In this document: positions 7,345 through 16,019 of the stretch, piece after piece | Layout of the letters: the number at the start of each line of letters is the position of its first letter | How positions within the stretch are numbered: the first letter of the stretch is position 1 | Position numbers and translations under genes: made by a program | Notes under the pieces: model-generated | Database searches by the model: none | What the model was told of the DNA's origin: nothing | What the model saw: only the letters and a program-made list of their open reading frames with translations | DNA from: Actinomycetota bacterium | Lineage (GTDB): Bacteria > Actinomycetota > Thermoleophilia > Gaiellales > Gaiellaceae | Assembly: GCA_013812465.1 (NCBI GenBank) | Contig: JACCTK010000035.1 | Span: 1 to 35,755, forward strand | DNA length: 35,755 nt | Reading direction: 5' to 3'

Positions 7345-8201
7345 AGTCCGAGGCGCTCGAGCATCCTCGGGTCTCGCCGCCATTTCGGTCGCACCTTGAC
7401 CACGAGCTCGAGAAACACGGAGCGTCCGACGAGCGCCTCCACCTCCGGCCGAGCGCGCTTACCGATCTCGCGCACCATGGCGCCCTTCTTTCCTACGAGA
7501 ATCCCCTTCTGCGACTCCGTCTCGACATAGACGAGAGCCCGCACGACCCTCTCCCCGATCTCGTCGACCTCGACCATGATCGCGTGCGGAACCTCGTCCC
7601 GGGTCAGGCGGAGCGCCTTTTCGCGAACCAGCTCGCCAACCTGTTCTTCGAGGGTGAGGTTCGTCTTCTGCTCGCCGGGAAAGTACGCGGGGCCTTCGGG
7701 GAGGAGAAAGACGAGATCGCCGCGGAGCTCGTCCACACCGTCCTTCGTCACGGCGCTCACCGGGTGCAGCGCGTGGAAGTCGCCGAGCTGCGAGGCCGCT
7801 TGCATCTGCGAGAGAACGTGGCCGCGTTTCAGCCGGTCGATCTTGTTCAGCGCGATCACGACGGGCTTCTCGAGCCCGAACACGCGCCGGGCGACGAAGC
7901 GATCGCCGGCCCCGATCCGAGCGCGGGCGTCGATGACCAGCAGCACGGCGTCCACGTCTTCGAACGATGCGTCGACCGTGTCCTGCATCCTCTCGGTCAA
8001 CGCATCGAGCGGGCGCTGGAAGCCCGGAAGGTCGACGAGCGCGAGTTGGAAGTCAGGCCCGTTCGCGACCCCGAAGAGGCGGCGACGTGTGGTGTTCGGA
8101 ACGTTCGAGGTGATCGCGATCTTCTCGCCGCAGAGCGCGTTAACGAGCGTCGACTTGCCGACATTCGGCCGGCCGGCGACCGCCACGAGACCGGACTTCA
8201 C
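7341..8201 (-). CDS. era: GTPase Era
   Basis: Essential Ras-like GTPase that binds 16S rRNA near its 3' end during 30S assembly. 286 residues, GTG start. G1 is GRPNVGKS at 10-17, G3 is DLPG, G4 is NKID, and the C-terminal KH domain carries the GILVGKKGAMVREIG loop. The switch region (NTTRRR) replaces the usual NTTR pattern without loss. The stop overlaps the next gene's GTG. A 112-bp gap (8202-8313) separates it from cdd, and I see no convincing terminator or promoter in it. The conserved order ybeY-dgkA-cdd-era supports the call. Confidence 0.97.
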   Translation of the reverse strand: MKSGLVAVAGRPNVGKSTLVNALCGEKIAITSNVPNTTRRRLFGVANGPDFQLALVDLPGFQRPLDALTERMQDTVDASFEDVDAVLLVIDARARIGAGDRFVARRVFGLEKPVVIALNKIDRLKRGHVLSQMQAASQLGDFHALHPVSAVTKDGVDELRGDLVFLLPEGPAYFPGEQKTNLTLEEQVGELVREKALRLTRDEVPHAIMVEVDEIGERVVRALVYVETESQKGILVGKKGAMVREIGKRARPEVEALVGRSVFLELVVKVRPKWRRDPRMLERLGL

Positions 8202-8313
8202 GGGCGCCTACTGTCGGGGCACCCCATCCCACCACCCACTGCGATCATAACGAGGAAATCCGCATGCAGGGGACACGACTTCGTGCCCAAACCGTGCCCG
8301 TCGCTCCACAGGG

Positions 8314-8700
8314 TCACGGCAGATCCGCAGCCTCGAACGACTCGGGGAGAAGCTCGCTCGGGCTCATCGTCACGACGCGCCCGCCGTTGCGAAAGAGGAC
8401 TTTCTCGACGCCCATCTCGAGGAGCCACTGACGGCAGCCGCCGCAGGGCGAAGCGGTGATCGCCGCAGCGCTGAAGTCCCCCGGCCGGTATCCCTCCGAG
8501 ACGGCGCGAGCGAACGCCGTCCGCTCGGCGCAGACACCGAGTGGGTAGGCCGCGTTCTCGACGTTGACGCCCTCAATCACCCGGCCGTCCCGCGCCAGCA
8601 CCGCGCAGCCGACGTGGAACCGCGAGTAGGGCGCATAGGCCCGCTCCGAGGCAGCGTCGGCGAGAGCGAGGAGCGCCGCGTCCGAGACGGCCTCGCTCAT
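8314..8700 (-). CDS. cdd: Cytidine deaminase
   Basis: Deaminates cytidine and deoxycytidine to uridine and deoxyuridine (pyrimidine salvage). 128 residues, the size of the homotetrameric class. Zinc and catalytic motifs are present: CAERTA (Cys plus catalytic Glu) and PCGGCRQ (two zinc cysteines). APYSRFHVGCAV is the typical substrate-binding N-terminus. The ATG overlaps the stop of the DgkA-PAP2 gene by four bases (ATGA). Confidence 0.97.
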   Translation of the reverse strand: MSEAVSDAALLALADAASERAYAPYSRFHVGCAVLARDGRVIEGVNVENAAYPLGVCAERTAFARAVSEGYRPGDFSAAAITASPCGGCRQWLLEMGVEKVLFRNGGRVVTMSPSELLPESFEAADLP

Positions 8701-9419
8701 CCGAAGGCCTGGAAGAGGACGAGGGTCGTCAGCGCCCCGAGCGCGCCGCCGCTCGCCACTTCGGAGGCGGAATGGACTCCGGTCTCGACGCGTGTCTGGG
8801 CGACCAGAAGGGCCATGATGAACGCCAGCGAGGAGATCAGGAAGCGGTGCGAGGAGTCGTCCAGGACCAGCGTCATCGCCATCCAGCCAGCAAACGCGAC
8901 CGCGGCGTGCCCAGATGGCAGACCGCCTCGAAGCGGCGTGCCGCGGCCCGTGTACGCCTTGACGGCGATCACCAGAATCACGGTCAGGGCGAGAGACACA
9001 AGGGTCAGCTCGGCCGGCGCGTCGCTCAGCCGGTCGAGGAACCGAGAGCTCCGGTCGGCGACCTCGCCCGAGAAGACGAGATAGCCGACGGCGACAGCGT
9101 TCAGCGCGGCGATCAGCACCGCCCCGGCGGCGATGTCCTTCGCGAGCTTTGCCATCGGGTCGAAGGAGGTCGAGGCGACGTCCACGGCCGCCTCGATCGC
9201 CGTGTTGACAAGCTCGGCCACGAGCACGAACGTGATCGCGAGCAGGAGCACCATCAGCTCGAGCTTGGACACGCCGAACGCGACCGCGGCGACGAGCACG
9301 GCGGCGGCGATCGTGAAGTGGATCCAGAGGTTCCGCTGCGTGCGGAGGGCGTGGATGACTCCCTCGGCGGCGTAGTTGAAGCTGTCGAAGAGGGAGGGGC
9401 TGCGCTGCGGGCTACTCAT
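8697..9419 (-). CDS. Fused undecaprenol/diacylglycerol kinase and PAP2 phosphatase
   Basis: A 240-residue polytopic membrane protein joining two enzymes of opposite sense. Residues about 10-130 are the DgkA family (AELVNTAIEAAVD, then MAKLAKDIAAGAVLIAALNA). The rest is a PAP2-type phosphatase with PSGHAAVAFAGW and GVHSASEVASGG. The first PAP2 motif is degenerate (KAYTGRGTP, no RP). In the third, the Asp after the catalytic His is Glu (HSASE). Likely substrates are undecaprenol and undecaprenyl phosphates or other lipid phosphates at the inner membrane (inference). The start at 9419 overlaps the ybeY stop as ATGA. A longer frame to 9512 exists but runs antiparallel to no known domain and overlaps ybeY heavily. 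Confidence 0.88.
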   Translation of the reverse strand: MSSPQRSPSLFDSFNYAAEGVIHALRTQRNLWIHFTIAAAVLVAAVAFGVSKLELMVLLLAITFVLVAELVNTAIEAAVDVASTSFDPMAKLAKDIAAGAVLIAALNAVAVGYLVFSGEVADRSSRFLDRLSDAPAELTLVSLALTVILVIAVKAYTGRGTPLRGGLPSGHAAVAFAGWMAMTLVLDDSSHRFLISSLAFIMALLVAQTRVETGVHSASEVASGGALGALTTLVLFQAFG

Positions 9420-9796
9420 CTCGTCGCGTGCACCCGCTCGCGAGCCTCCATCTCGGCGCCGTGCTCGTATCCGAGCAGGTGCAGCAGGCCGTGGACGAGC
9501 GGTCCGCGCCACGCTTCGCCCACCACCGCCGGACAGAGGACGACGTCCCCGAGCGCTCGCGGAGTCCCGGTAGGAAGCTCGTCGCGCCTGTCGAGCGGAA
9601 ACGAGAGAACGTCGGTCGCTTCGTCGATCCCGAGGTGCTCGCGCTTGAGCTCTCGTATCTCCTCAGGACCCACGAACGCAATGCCGAGCTCGCCGTCCGC
9701 CACCCCCTCCTCGCCGAGCACCCGCCGCGCGAGCTCGATCGCCGCCTGCTCGCCGACCTCGTCCCCGCTGCGGTTCTGGGTCTCGATCTCGATCAC
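9416..9796 (-). CDS. ybeY: Endoribonuclease YbeY (rRNA maturation factor)
   Basis: Zinc-dependent RNase involved in 16S rRNA 3' maturation and 70S quality control. The signature VHGLLHLLGYEH (H-x3-H-x5-H) is near the C-terminus, and DEATDVLSFPL precedes it as usual. With the GTG at 9796 the protein is 126 residues, shorter than E. coli (155), mainly because the segment between GDVVLCP and the His motif is short. I chose this GTG because it gives the usual MIEI-type N-terminus and sits 10 nt past the phoH stop. An in-frame ATG at 9841 overlapping phoH, with GGAGG 11 nt upstream, is the alternative. Confidence 0.93.
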   Translation of the reverse strand: MIEIETQNRSGDEVGEQAAIELARRVLGEEGVADGELGIAFVGPEEIRELKREHLGIDEATDVLSFPLDRRDELPTGTPRALGDVVLCPAVVGEAWRGPLVHGLLHLLGYEHGAEMEARERVHATR

Positions 9797-9806
9797 GCGC
9801 GGCAGC

Positions 9807-10769
9807 TCACCGTTTGCGCGCCGTCCCGGTCTCCTCGGCATGCCGCTTGTACGCCTCCACGATCCGTTGGACGAGCTTGTGCCGGACGACGTCGGCGTTG
9901 CCGAACTCCACAAAGCCGATGCCGTCGATGCCCGCCAGGATGTCGCGAACCTGAATCAGCCCGGACGCCTGCTCGCGCGGGAGGTCGATCTGCGTGATGT
10001 CCCCGGTCACGACCATCTTCGATCCGAAGCCGAGGCGAGTGAGAAACATCTGCATCTGCTCCGGCGAGGTGTTCTGGGCCTCGTCGAGCACGATGAATGA
10101 GTCGTTCAACGTGCGTCCACGCATGAACGCGAGCGGCGCGACCTCGATCGTCCCACGCTCCATGTAGCCGGTGAGCCGCTCGGCCTCGATCATGTCGTAG
10201 AGCGCGTCGTAGAGCGGACGCAGATATGGATCGACCTTCGCGAGCATGTCGCCCGGCAGGAATCCGAGCCGCTCGCCGGCTTCCACCGCCGGCCGCGTGA
10301 GGATGATGCGACCGACGGCGCCCTCGGAGAGCGCAGCCACGGCAAGCGCCATCGCGAGGTACGTCTTCCCGGTGCCCGCCGGGCCGACCGCGAAGGTCAC
10401 CGTGCGGTCGCGGATCTCGTCGACGTAACGCTTCTGGTTGACGGTCTTGGGGGAGATCTTCTTGCCGCGGTGGCGCCAGACGACGTCTTCGAAAATCTCG
10501 CGGACGTCCTCGGCCTGGTCGATGGCGGCCAGGACCGCGCCGACCGTGTCCGGGCCGATCTGGTGTCCGCCCTCGACGAGCTCGGTCAATTCATCCACGA
10601 CGGCGCGGGCTGCGGTTACATGCTCTTCGTCTCCGCCGAGCGTGATCCGGTTCCCGCGGAGCGCGATCGTGCAGCCCAGGCGCTCGCGGAGCGCGTCGAG
10701 CACGCCGTCCTCGACCCCGGCGAGCTCGGCCGCGACCTCGTTGGAGACATCGAGCACTTGTTGCGACAC
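9807..10769 (-). CDS. phoH: PhoH-family ATPase
   Basis: RNA-associated NTPase of the PhoH/PhoL family, usually encoded next to ybeY as here. Walker A GPAGTGKT is at about residues 129-136. The conserved block VLDEAQNTSPEQMQMFLTR and TGDITQIDLP follow. The GTG at 10769 gives 320 residues, the normal size, starting with VLDVSNEVAAELAG. The frame is open to an ATG at 10913, but those extra 48 residues have no family-like features. A TACACT hexamer 7 nt before the GTG could be a -10 box for a leaderless transcript (weak). The 254 bp between this GTG and yqeY hold no other gene that I can support. Confidence 0.93.
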   Translation of the reverse strand: MSQQVLDVSNEVAAELAGVEDGVLDALRERLGCTIALRGNRITLGGDEEHVTAARAVVDELTELVEGGHQIGPDTVGAVLAAIDQAEDVREIFEDVVWRHRGKKISPKTVNQKRYVDEIRDRTVTFAVGPAGTGKTYLAMALAVAALSEGAVGRIILTRPAVEAGERLGFLPGDMLAKVDPYLRPLYDALYDMIEAERLTGYMERGTIEVAPLAFMRGRTLNDSFIVLDEAQNTSPEQMQMFLTRLGFGSKMVVTGDITQIDLPREQASGLIQVRDILAGIDGIGFVEFGNADVVRHKLVQRIVEAYKRHAEETGTARKR

Positions 10770-11023
10770 GACGCTCAGTGTAGGCGCGTCAAACGCCGCA
10801 AGTCCCCGTAGCTCGGAGGCGCCTCCGACTGCCCGCAACGCTCGATCGGATGCTTGATCGAAGATCGACGCGCAGCCGGGGGCGGTCACGACCAAGCCGG
10901 GCGACGCACTCACTCGTCGTGCAGGCTGGTTAGCCTGGACGGCGAGGGAGGGTGGCGATCCGGCGCCGTGTCGTGGCCGTCATCCGGCCCGCCGTGAATC
11001 TCCGATCAAGCATCTAGCTCCTC

Positions 11024-11467
11024 TCAGGCGAGCTTCTCCTTGACCAGCTGGCTCACGGTCGAGCCATCGGCACGGCCGGAGAGCTGGTGCATGACCCCGG
11101 CCATCACCCGCCCGAGATCGCGGATGCTCGTCGCGCCGACCTCGGAGATCACGTCGTCGATGATCTCCTCGATCTCATCCTCGGAGAGCGGCTCTGGCAT
11201 GAACTCCTCGAGGACCTCGAGCTCGTACTCCTCGTCTTCGGCCTGCTCCTCCCGACCGCCCGAGCGGAACGCATCGGCGGCCTCGAGGCGACGCTTGCGC
11301 TCCCGCTGGAGCACCTGCAGCTCCTCGTCGTCGGAGAGCGGGCGCTCGAGCTCCTTCTCGGCGTTCCGAAGGGCGTTCAACACCAGACTGAGCGCGTCCC
11401 GGCGATCCGCGTCGCGCGCGAGCCTCGCCGCCTTCAGCTCGTCTTCCATGCGCGCGATCAGGCTCAT
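11024..11467 (-). CDS. yqeY: GatB/YqeY domain protein
   Basis: 147-residue YqeY-like protein, a family related to the C-terminal domain of GatB, the tRNA-dependent amidotransferase subunit that contacts tRNA. Charged, helical, with RRDALSLVLNALRNAEKE near the N-terminus and EEFMPEPLSEDEIEEII followed by GRVMAGVMHQLSGRADGS at the C-terminus, all typical. A highly acidic EEQAEDEEYELEVLEE stretch separates the halves. The ATG overlaps the HIT-gene stop by one base (TGATG). The precise cellular role of this family is not settled. Confidence 0.93.
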   Translation of the reverse strand: MSLIARMEDELKAARLARDADRRDALSLVLNALRNAEKELERPLSDDEELQVLQRERKRRLEAADAFRSGGREEQAEDEEYELEVLEEFMPEPLSEDEIEEIIDDVISEVGATSIRDLGRVMAGVMHQLSGRADGSTVSQLVKEKLA

Positions 11468-11829
11468 CAGCCCACCCCTGCAAGCGCCGTTGCCACGCGC
11501 CCGGCGTCGACGCGGCCTCCGAGCACGTGCCAGTGGAGATGGAAGATGGTCTGGCCGGCGCCGGCGCCCACGTTGACCAGAACGCGGTAGTCGTCCAGGC
11601 CGGCGGTCTTGGCGGTCTCGGCGACGAACCGGAGCATCCGCCCGACCTCCTCGTCGGGAAACGCGTCGATGTCCTTGAGCGTGTCGATGTGCCGCTTCGG
11701 AAGGACGAGCAGATGCGTCTCGGAGATGGGGTTGATGTCGCGGATCGCGACGAATCCGTCCGCGCTCGAGACATGATCTCCCTCGACCGCGAGACGGCAG
11801 AAGAGGCAGTCCTCACGCTGCGACGGCAA
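11467..11829 (-). CDS. HIT-family (HinT-like) nucleotide hydrolase
   Basis: Histidine-triad protein of the HinT branch, hydrolysing nucleoside phosphoramidates and similar substrates. 120 residues from a TTG start at 11829, which gives the normal HinT length. The TTG is preceded by GAGGAGGG at about 7-nt spacing, a strong ribosome binding site, and makes a 17-nt overlap with mtaB. CLFC near the N-terminus matches the CxxC found in many bacterial HIT proteins. The catalytic HLHWHVLGG (H-x-H-x-H) is near the C-terminus. An ATG at 11919 would add about 30 atypical residues overlapping mtaB. Confidence 0.92.
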   Translation of the reverse strand: MPSQREDCLFCRLAVEGDHVSSADGFVAIRDINPISETHLLVLPKRHIDTLKDIDAFPDEEVGRMLRFVAETAKTAGLDDYRVLVNVGAGAGQTIFHLHWHVLGGRVDAGRVATALAGVG

Positions 11830-13006
11830 CGATGCCCTCCTCGGACAGGGCCACAGCTCGCGCCCGCACCATCCGACCGACGTCCGCGTCCAGGAGCCAC
11901 GGCGTGTAGTCATCGCCATAACCGCGCCCGGGCCGGTCGACGAGCACGCGATCCGTCGTCCCGAGCTTCGTCTCCCAACGTCGCCTGCAGAGCGTGCTGG
12001 ACAGCGCCCGCAAGCGGGCGCTCCGCTCCTTCTTCACGGGCGCGGGAACCGTGTCGGCCGCGGCAGTGGCCGTTCCGGGGCGCGGCGAGTACGGAAAGGC
12101 GTGCATCTTGGTGATTCCCGCGCGCTCGACGAGCCGCAACGTGCGTTCGAACGCTCGCTCGTCCTCGCCCGGAAACCCGACGATGACATCGGAGGTGAGA
12201 TTGAAGTCCGCGAGCGGCTCGAGCTTTGCGAGGAACTGCGCCGACGTGTAGCGCCGGCCCATCGCCCGCAGCACGTCGTCGTCGCCCGACTGCAGCGGAA
12301 CGTGCAGATGAGCGGAGACAGAGGCGGTCTCGCGCAGCGCCTCGATCAGCTCGGCGGTCAGATGATTCACCTCGATGGAGGACAGCCGAAGGCGCTCGAC
12401 ACCGGGAATCGCTCCCGCCTCGCGAATCAGGCGGGCGAGCGTGTACCCCGCCTCGCGGTCGCGAAAGCACCCGAGGTTGACGCCGGTGAGGACGACCTCC
12501 GGATGTCCTTGGAAGGCACGCTTGCGAATCTCCTCGAGGACGGCGTCCGCCCTGCGGCTGCGGGTGGCGCCGCGCACGAGCGGGATCACGCAGAACGCGC
12601 ACGAGAACGAGCAACCGTCCTGGATCTTGACGAAGGCGCGGGTCCGCTCGAGCCGGGCAGCGGCCTGCACGCAGCCGATGGCGCCCACGTCTCGAGCGAC
12701 AGCCTCCGGGAGGTCCTCGCTCCTCGCGCCCACGACGGCGACGTTGGGCGCTGCCGTCGCGAAAGCTCCTTCGAGGTTCGCCGCGCACCCTGTGACGTAG
12801 ACGCGACCATGCGTCCGGGACGCGCGCGAGACCGCCTGCCGCGACTTCGAGACCGCCTCCTGGGTCACGCAACAGGTGTTGACGACGGCAACATCGCCGC
12901 CGTGCTCAACCCCTATATGACCGTCCGCGAGCAGCCGCTCGCGGATCGCCTGCGCATCGGCGAACGAGACCTTGCAGCCCAGGAAGCGCGCGGAGAAGGT
13001 CGCCAT
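11813..13006 (-). CDS. mtaB: tRNA methylthiotransferase MtaB (ms2t6A37 synthase)
   Basis: Radical-SAM enzyme that methylthiolates t6A at position 37 of tRNAs decoding ANN codons. From ATG 13006 it has 397 residues starting SARFLGCKVS, the standard MtaB opening. The three N-terminal cluster cysteines lie in LGCKVS, NTCCVT and VTGCAA. The radical-SAM cluster is CSFSCAFC. SSIEVNHLTAELI and the C-terminal RPGTATAAADTVP fit the MtaB branch rather than MiaB or RimO. A GTG at 13039 is in frame but adds atypical residues. The 71-bp gap to prmA contains no rsmE, which often lies between them. Confidence 0.94.
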   Translation of the reverse strand: MATFSARFLGCKVSFADAQAIRERLLADGHIGVEHGGDVAVVNTCCVTQEAVSKSRQAVSRASRTHGRVYVTGCAANLEGAFATAAPNVAVVGARSEDLPEAVARDVGAIGCVQAAARLERTRAFVKIQDGCSFSCAFCVIPLVRGATRSRRADAVLEEIRKRAFQGHPEVVLTGVNLGCFRDREAGYTLARLIREAGAIPGVERLRLSSIEVNHLTAELIEALRETASVSAHLHVPLQSGDDDVLRAMGRRYTSAQFLAKLEPLADFNLTSDVIVGFPGEDERAFERTLRLVERAGITKMHAFPYSPRPGTATAAADTVPAPVKKERSARLRALSSTLCRRRWETKLGTTDRVLVDRPGRGYGDDYTPWLLDADVGRMVRARAVALSEEGIVAVAA

Positions 13007-13077
13007 CGAGCAGTCAAGTTTAGTGCGCCTCGCATCCACGCACAGCCTGGCTCAGCTCACCGCCTTGTGCCACAGTG

Positions 13078-13833
13078 TCACACGGCGGTGAAGGCATCCG
13101 CCGCCCACCCATCGAGCTGCAGGCGCGCGCTCGGCGCCCAGCCCTCGGCGCGCGGGACCTCGTGCGCGAGATAGCCAGAGGTGATGGCGCGCGCAGCCGG
13201 GCCGCGGGCGATGAGCGCCTCGATCGCACGGAGCTCGATATTGGCGACCACGAGGTCGACCTCCGGCAGCGCGTCGACGAGGACATCGCCGTGCGCGATC
13301 CGCACCTGGACGCCGTTTCGACGCGCGGTCGCCGTCGTAGCCTCGACCGCGTCCGGATCGACGTCGAGCGCGAAGACGGGCTCGAAGCCGAGCATCGCCG
13401 CGGCGACTGCGATCACGCCCGAGCCGGCGCCGGCGTCGAGGATGCTTCCGCGGTCGTGCGCGACGAGCAGCTCGATGCACGCCCGTGTGGTGGGATGGGC
13501 GCCGGTTCCGAATGCGCGGCCGGGATCGACGACGACCGCGGGCTCGCCGGCCGGAGGCGCCTCCCAGGGCGGCCCGATCCAAAGCCCGCCTGCGCGCACC
13601 GGGCGGTGGAACTCGCGCCAGCGCTCTTCCCAGCCGGGGAGAACCGGCGTCGAGTCGACCCGCTCAGCGAACGTGGAGCGGATCCTGTGCTCGCCCGTCG
13701 CGTCGGTGTAGGCGGCCAACTCGATCTCCTCGCCCGCGTCCAACTCCTCGAAGCCGGTCGGCGCAAGCTCGAGGAGCCGCGCACGAGCGATCTCCGCCTC
13801 GGCCGCGGGCACCCGGAACGAGACCCGGAGCAA
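13078..13833 (-). CDS. prmA: Ribosomal protein L11 methyltransferase
   Basis: SAM-dependent methyltransferase modifying ribosomal protein L11. 251 residues from a TTG start 14 nt past the dnaJ stop, somewhat shorter than E. coli PrmA (293). Family motifs are DPGRAFGTGAHPTTRACIELL, the SAM loop LDAGAGSGVIAVAAAMLG, acidic LDVDPDAVE and VVANIE (motif IV). The N-terminal L11-recognition domain is short but present. The position between dnaJ and mtaB is the conserved arrangement. Confidence 0.93.
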   Translation of the reverse strand: MLRVSFRVPAAEAEIARARLLELAPTGFEELDAGEEIELAAYTDATGEHRIRSTFAERVDSTPVLPGWEERWREFHRPVRAGGLWIGPPWEAPPAGEPAVVVDPGRAFGTGAHPTTRACIELLVAHDRGSILDAGAGSGVIAVAAAMLGFEPVFALDVDPDAVEATTATARRNGVQVRIAHGDVLVDALPEVDLVVANIELRAIEALIARGPAARAITSGYLAHEVPRAEGWAPSARLQLDGWAADAFTAV

Positions 13834-13847
13834 CTCAGCGCGAGCGC

Positions 13848-14984
13848 TCAGCGAAGCGCGCTCTTCAAGCGGCTGAAGAACCCCTCGTCCTCGTCCTCCT
13901 CCGGCCTGTACGTCTCGGGCCCGGCCTGGCGCCCGAAGTCCTCCAAGAGGCGACGCTGCTCCTCGGTCAGGCTCGTCGGCAGCGCGACGTCGAGCCTGAC
14001 GTAGAGATCGCCCCGGCGAGCGCTGCGGAGCGTGGGCATCCCCCGGCCGCGCAGGGCGCGAACGGCGCCGGGTTGCGTTCCGGGGGCAACTTCGAGCTCG
14101 AGCTCTCCCTCCAGAGCATCGACGCGGGCGGTCGTGCCGAGCGCGGCGTCCGTCATCGTCAGCCGAATCGCCGTGTGCAGGTCGTCGCCGTCTCGTACGA
14201 AGCGGGGATCGGGCCGCACGCGCACGACTACGAACGCGTCGCCGCTCTCGCTGCTCTGAAAACCGGCGTGCCCTTCGCCCCTGATACGGATCCGCTGGCC
14301 GTCGTGGATCCCCGCGGGCACGTCGACCTCGAGCTTGCGCTCGACCGCGTGCCGCCCTTCACCGTCGCAATCTCCGCATGGCTTCTCGAGCACACGGCCG
14401 AGGCCGCGACACTCCGGGCAGGTCTGCTGGTGCACGAACTGTCCGAAGACGTTCTGCGAGACACGCCGCACGATCCCCGCGCCCCCGCACGTCGAGCACT
14501 GGCGCGCGCCGGAGCCCGGCTCAGATCCGGTGGCTGCGCACCGCTCGCACGAGACGGCGACCTCGATGGGAACCGCCATCGTCAGGCCGCTGAACGCCTC
14601 CTCGAGGTCGATCTCGACGACCGCTTGGAGATCGGGGCCGCGAGCGGACCGGCGCTCCCGCGACGCGGCGCCGCCGAAGAGATCCTCACCGAAGAACGCG
14701 GCGAAGACGTCGGAGAGGTCACCGAAGTGCGAGAAGCTCGGCTCCAGCCCGCCGCGGCGCAAGCCGGCGTGCCCGAGCCGGTCATAGAGCGCCCTCCGCT
14801 CCGGATCGGTGAGCACCTCGTACGCCTCGGCGACCTCACGGAAGCGCTGCTCGGCGTCGGGCGAGGTCGAGACGTCCGGGTGCAGCTCGCGCGCGAGCAC
14901 GCGGAAAGCCTTCTTGACCTGGATGTCGGACGCGCCACGCTTGACGCCGAGCACCTCGTAGTAGTCGCGTTGCGTCGTCGACAC
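13848..14984 (-). CDS. dnaJ: Chaperone DnaJ
   Basis: Hsp40 co-chaperone that delivers clients to DnaK and stimulates its ATPase. 378 residues. The J domain has HPD in ELHPDVS near residue 35. A Gly/Phe-rich linker follows. Four CxxCxGxG-type zinc repeats are visible: [24 protein letters not shown] and CGDCDGEG. C-terminal substrate-binding domains follow, ending in an acidic [10 protein letters not shown] tail. It is encoded 6 nt downstream of hrcA, the usual hrcA-dnaJ arrangement. No dnaK or grpE lies in the window, so this is likely the second dnaJ of actinobacteria. Confidence 0.97.
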   Translation of the reverse strand: MSTTQRDYYEVLGVKRGASDIQVKKAFRVLARELHPDVSTSPDAEQRFREVAEAYEVLTDPERRALYDRLGHAGLRRGGLEPSFSHFGDLSDVFAAFFGEDLFGGAASRERRSARGPDLQAVVEIDLEEAFSGLTMAVPIEVAVSCERCAATGSEPGSGARQCSTCGGAGIVRRVSQNVFGQFVHQQTCPECRGLGRVLEKPCGDCDGEGRHAVERKLEVDVPAGIHDGQRIRIRGEGHAGFQSSESGDAFVVVRVRPDPRFVRDGDDLHTAIRLTMTDAALGTTARVDALEGELELEVAPGTQPGAVRALRGRGMPTLRSARRGDLYVRLDVALPTSLTEEQRRLLEDFGRQAGPETYRPEEDEDEGFFSRLKSALR

Positions 14985-14990
14985 CGTTCC

Positions 14991-16019
14991 TCACTCCTCC
15001 TCGTACACGTCTTCGACGAACCGGCTGAGCTCGTAGGCGGCCGCACGCACCGTGCGGATCGCCTTGTCGTAGTCCATGCGAAGCGGGCCGATCAGACCGA
15101 CCGCGCCGAGCGCGGTCGACCGGATCCCGTACGTCGCGCCGACGAGCGAGACGTCGTGGAGCTGACCGCCGGCCACCTCGGGACCGACGTGGACGACAGC
15201 GCGAAGCGGCTCCAGAGCCTCGCTCACGAGCTCGAGCACGGCCGCGCGCCGCTCGAGGAGCTCGAACAGCCGCATCGAGGCCTCGAGCTCCTCCGCCCGC
15301 GACTCCTCGAGCAGGCCTGCGGCGCCGCCCACGAAGACCTGCAGGCCCTCCTCCGCGCCGACCTCGAGCAGCGGCTGCCCGATGAGTCCGAGGAAGGCGC
15401 GCTCGCGAGCCGCGAGCTCGGGCGCGTCCAGCCGCCGGCGCACCGAGCGCGAGCCGAGCCGCTCTCCGACGAGCCGCTCGTTCAGATACTCGGAGGCCCA
15501 GGCGAGGAGGCCACGATCGACCGGCTCCTCGAGCCGGAACATTCGCTTGGTCACGCCGCCGGTCGAGGTGATGACGACGACCATGACGCTCGTCGGGTGC
15601 AGGGCGAGCACCTCGACATGGCGAATCGACGCCGTCTCGAGCGACGGCGCGGAGACGAGCGCGAGCAGCCTGGTCGCTCGAGAGAGCATCTCGGTCGTCG
15701 TCCGCAGCGCGTCCTCGATCTCGTCGCGCATACCTCGCAGATCGATTCCGAGACCGTCCGGCCTCCCCTCCAGCGTCTCGATCAGCTCCGCGGCGTACAG
15801 GCGGTAGCCGTTCTCCGTCGGAATCCGACCGGCCGATGTGTGCGGGTGCGTCAGGAGACCGAGCGACTCGAGCTCGGCGAGCTCGCCACGCACGGTGGAG
15901 GGTGAGACCTCGAGACCCGAGCGCTCGACGAGCGCGCGGGAGCCGACAGGCTGCCCGGTCGCGACGTGCTCCTCGACGACACGGCGGAGAATCTCGCGTT
16001 TGCGGGTGGAAAGCAGCAT
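14991..16019 (-). CDS. hrcA: Heat-inducible transcription repressor HrcA
   Basis: Repressor of heat-shock operons, classically binding CIRCE operators with help from GroEL. From ATG 16019 it is 342 residues, the family length. The N-terminal winged-helix begins STRKREILRRVVEEHVATGQPVGS and contains the SPSTVRGELAELESLGLL recognition region, then HTSAGRIPTENGYRLY. The C-terminal GAF-like domain ends in the usual RMDYDKAIRTVRAAAYELS. I find no CIRCE palindrome (TTAGCACTC / GAGTGCTAA) in the 110 bp upstream. The upstream neighbour is the divergent TadG-like gene. Confidence 0.96.
   Translation of the reverse strand: MLLSTRKREILRRVVEEHVATGQPVGSRALVERSGLEVSPSTVRGELAELESLGLLTHPHTSAGRIPTENGYRLYAAELIETLEGRPDGLGIDLRGMRDEIEDALRTTTEMLSRATRLLALVSAPSLETASIRHVEVLALHPTSVMVVVITSTGGVTKRMFRLEEPVDRGLLAWASEYLNERLVGERLGSRSVRRRLDAPELAARERAFLGLIGQPLLEVGAEEGLQVFVGGAAGLLEESRAEELEASMRLFELLERRAAVLELVSEALEPLRAVVHVGPEVAGGQLHDVSLVGATYGIRSTALGAVGLIGPLRMDYDKAIRTVRAAAYELSRFVEDVYEEE

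Noticed and set aside
8202..8313. tRNA 3' end or att-like sequence between era and cdd
   Set aside because: GTGCCC repeats twice, but no cloverleaf or longer direct repeat can be built.
13485..15905. 806-codon plus-strand open frame opposite prmA, dnaJ and hrcA
   Set aside because: Arginine- and histidine-rich shadow of three certain genes with no domain features. Long antisense frames are expected at this GC content.
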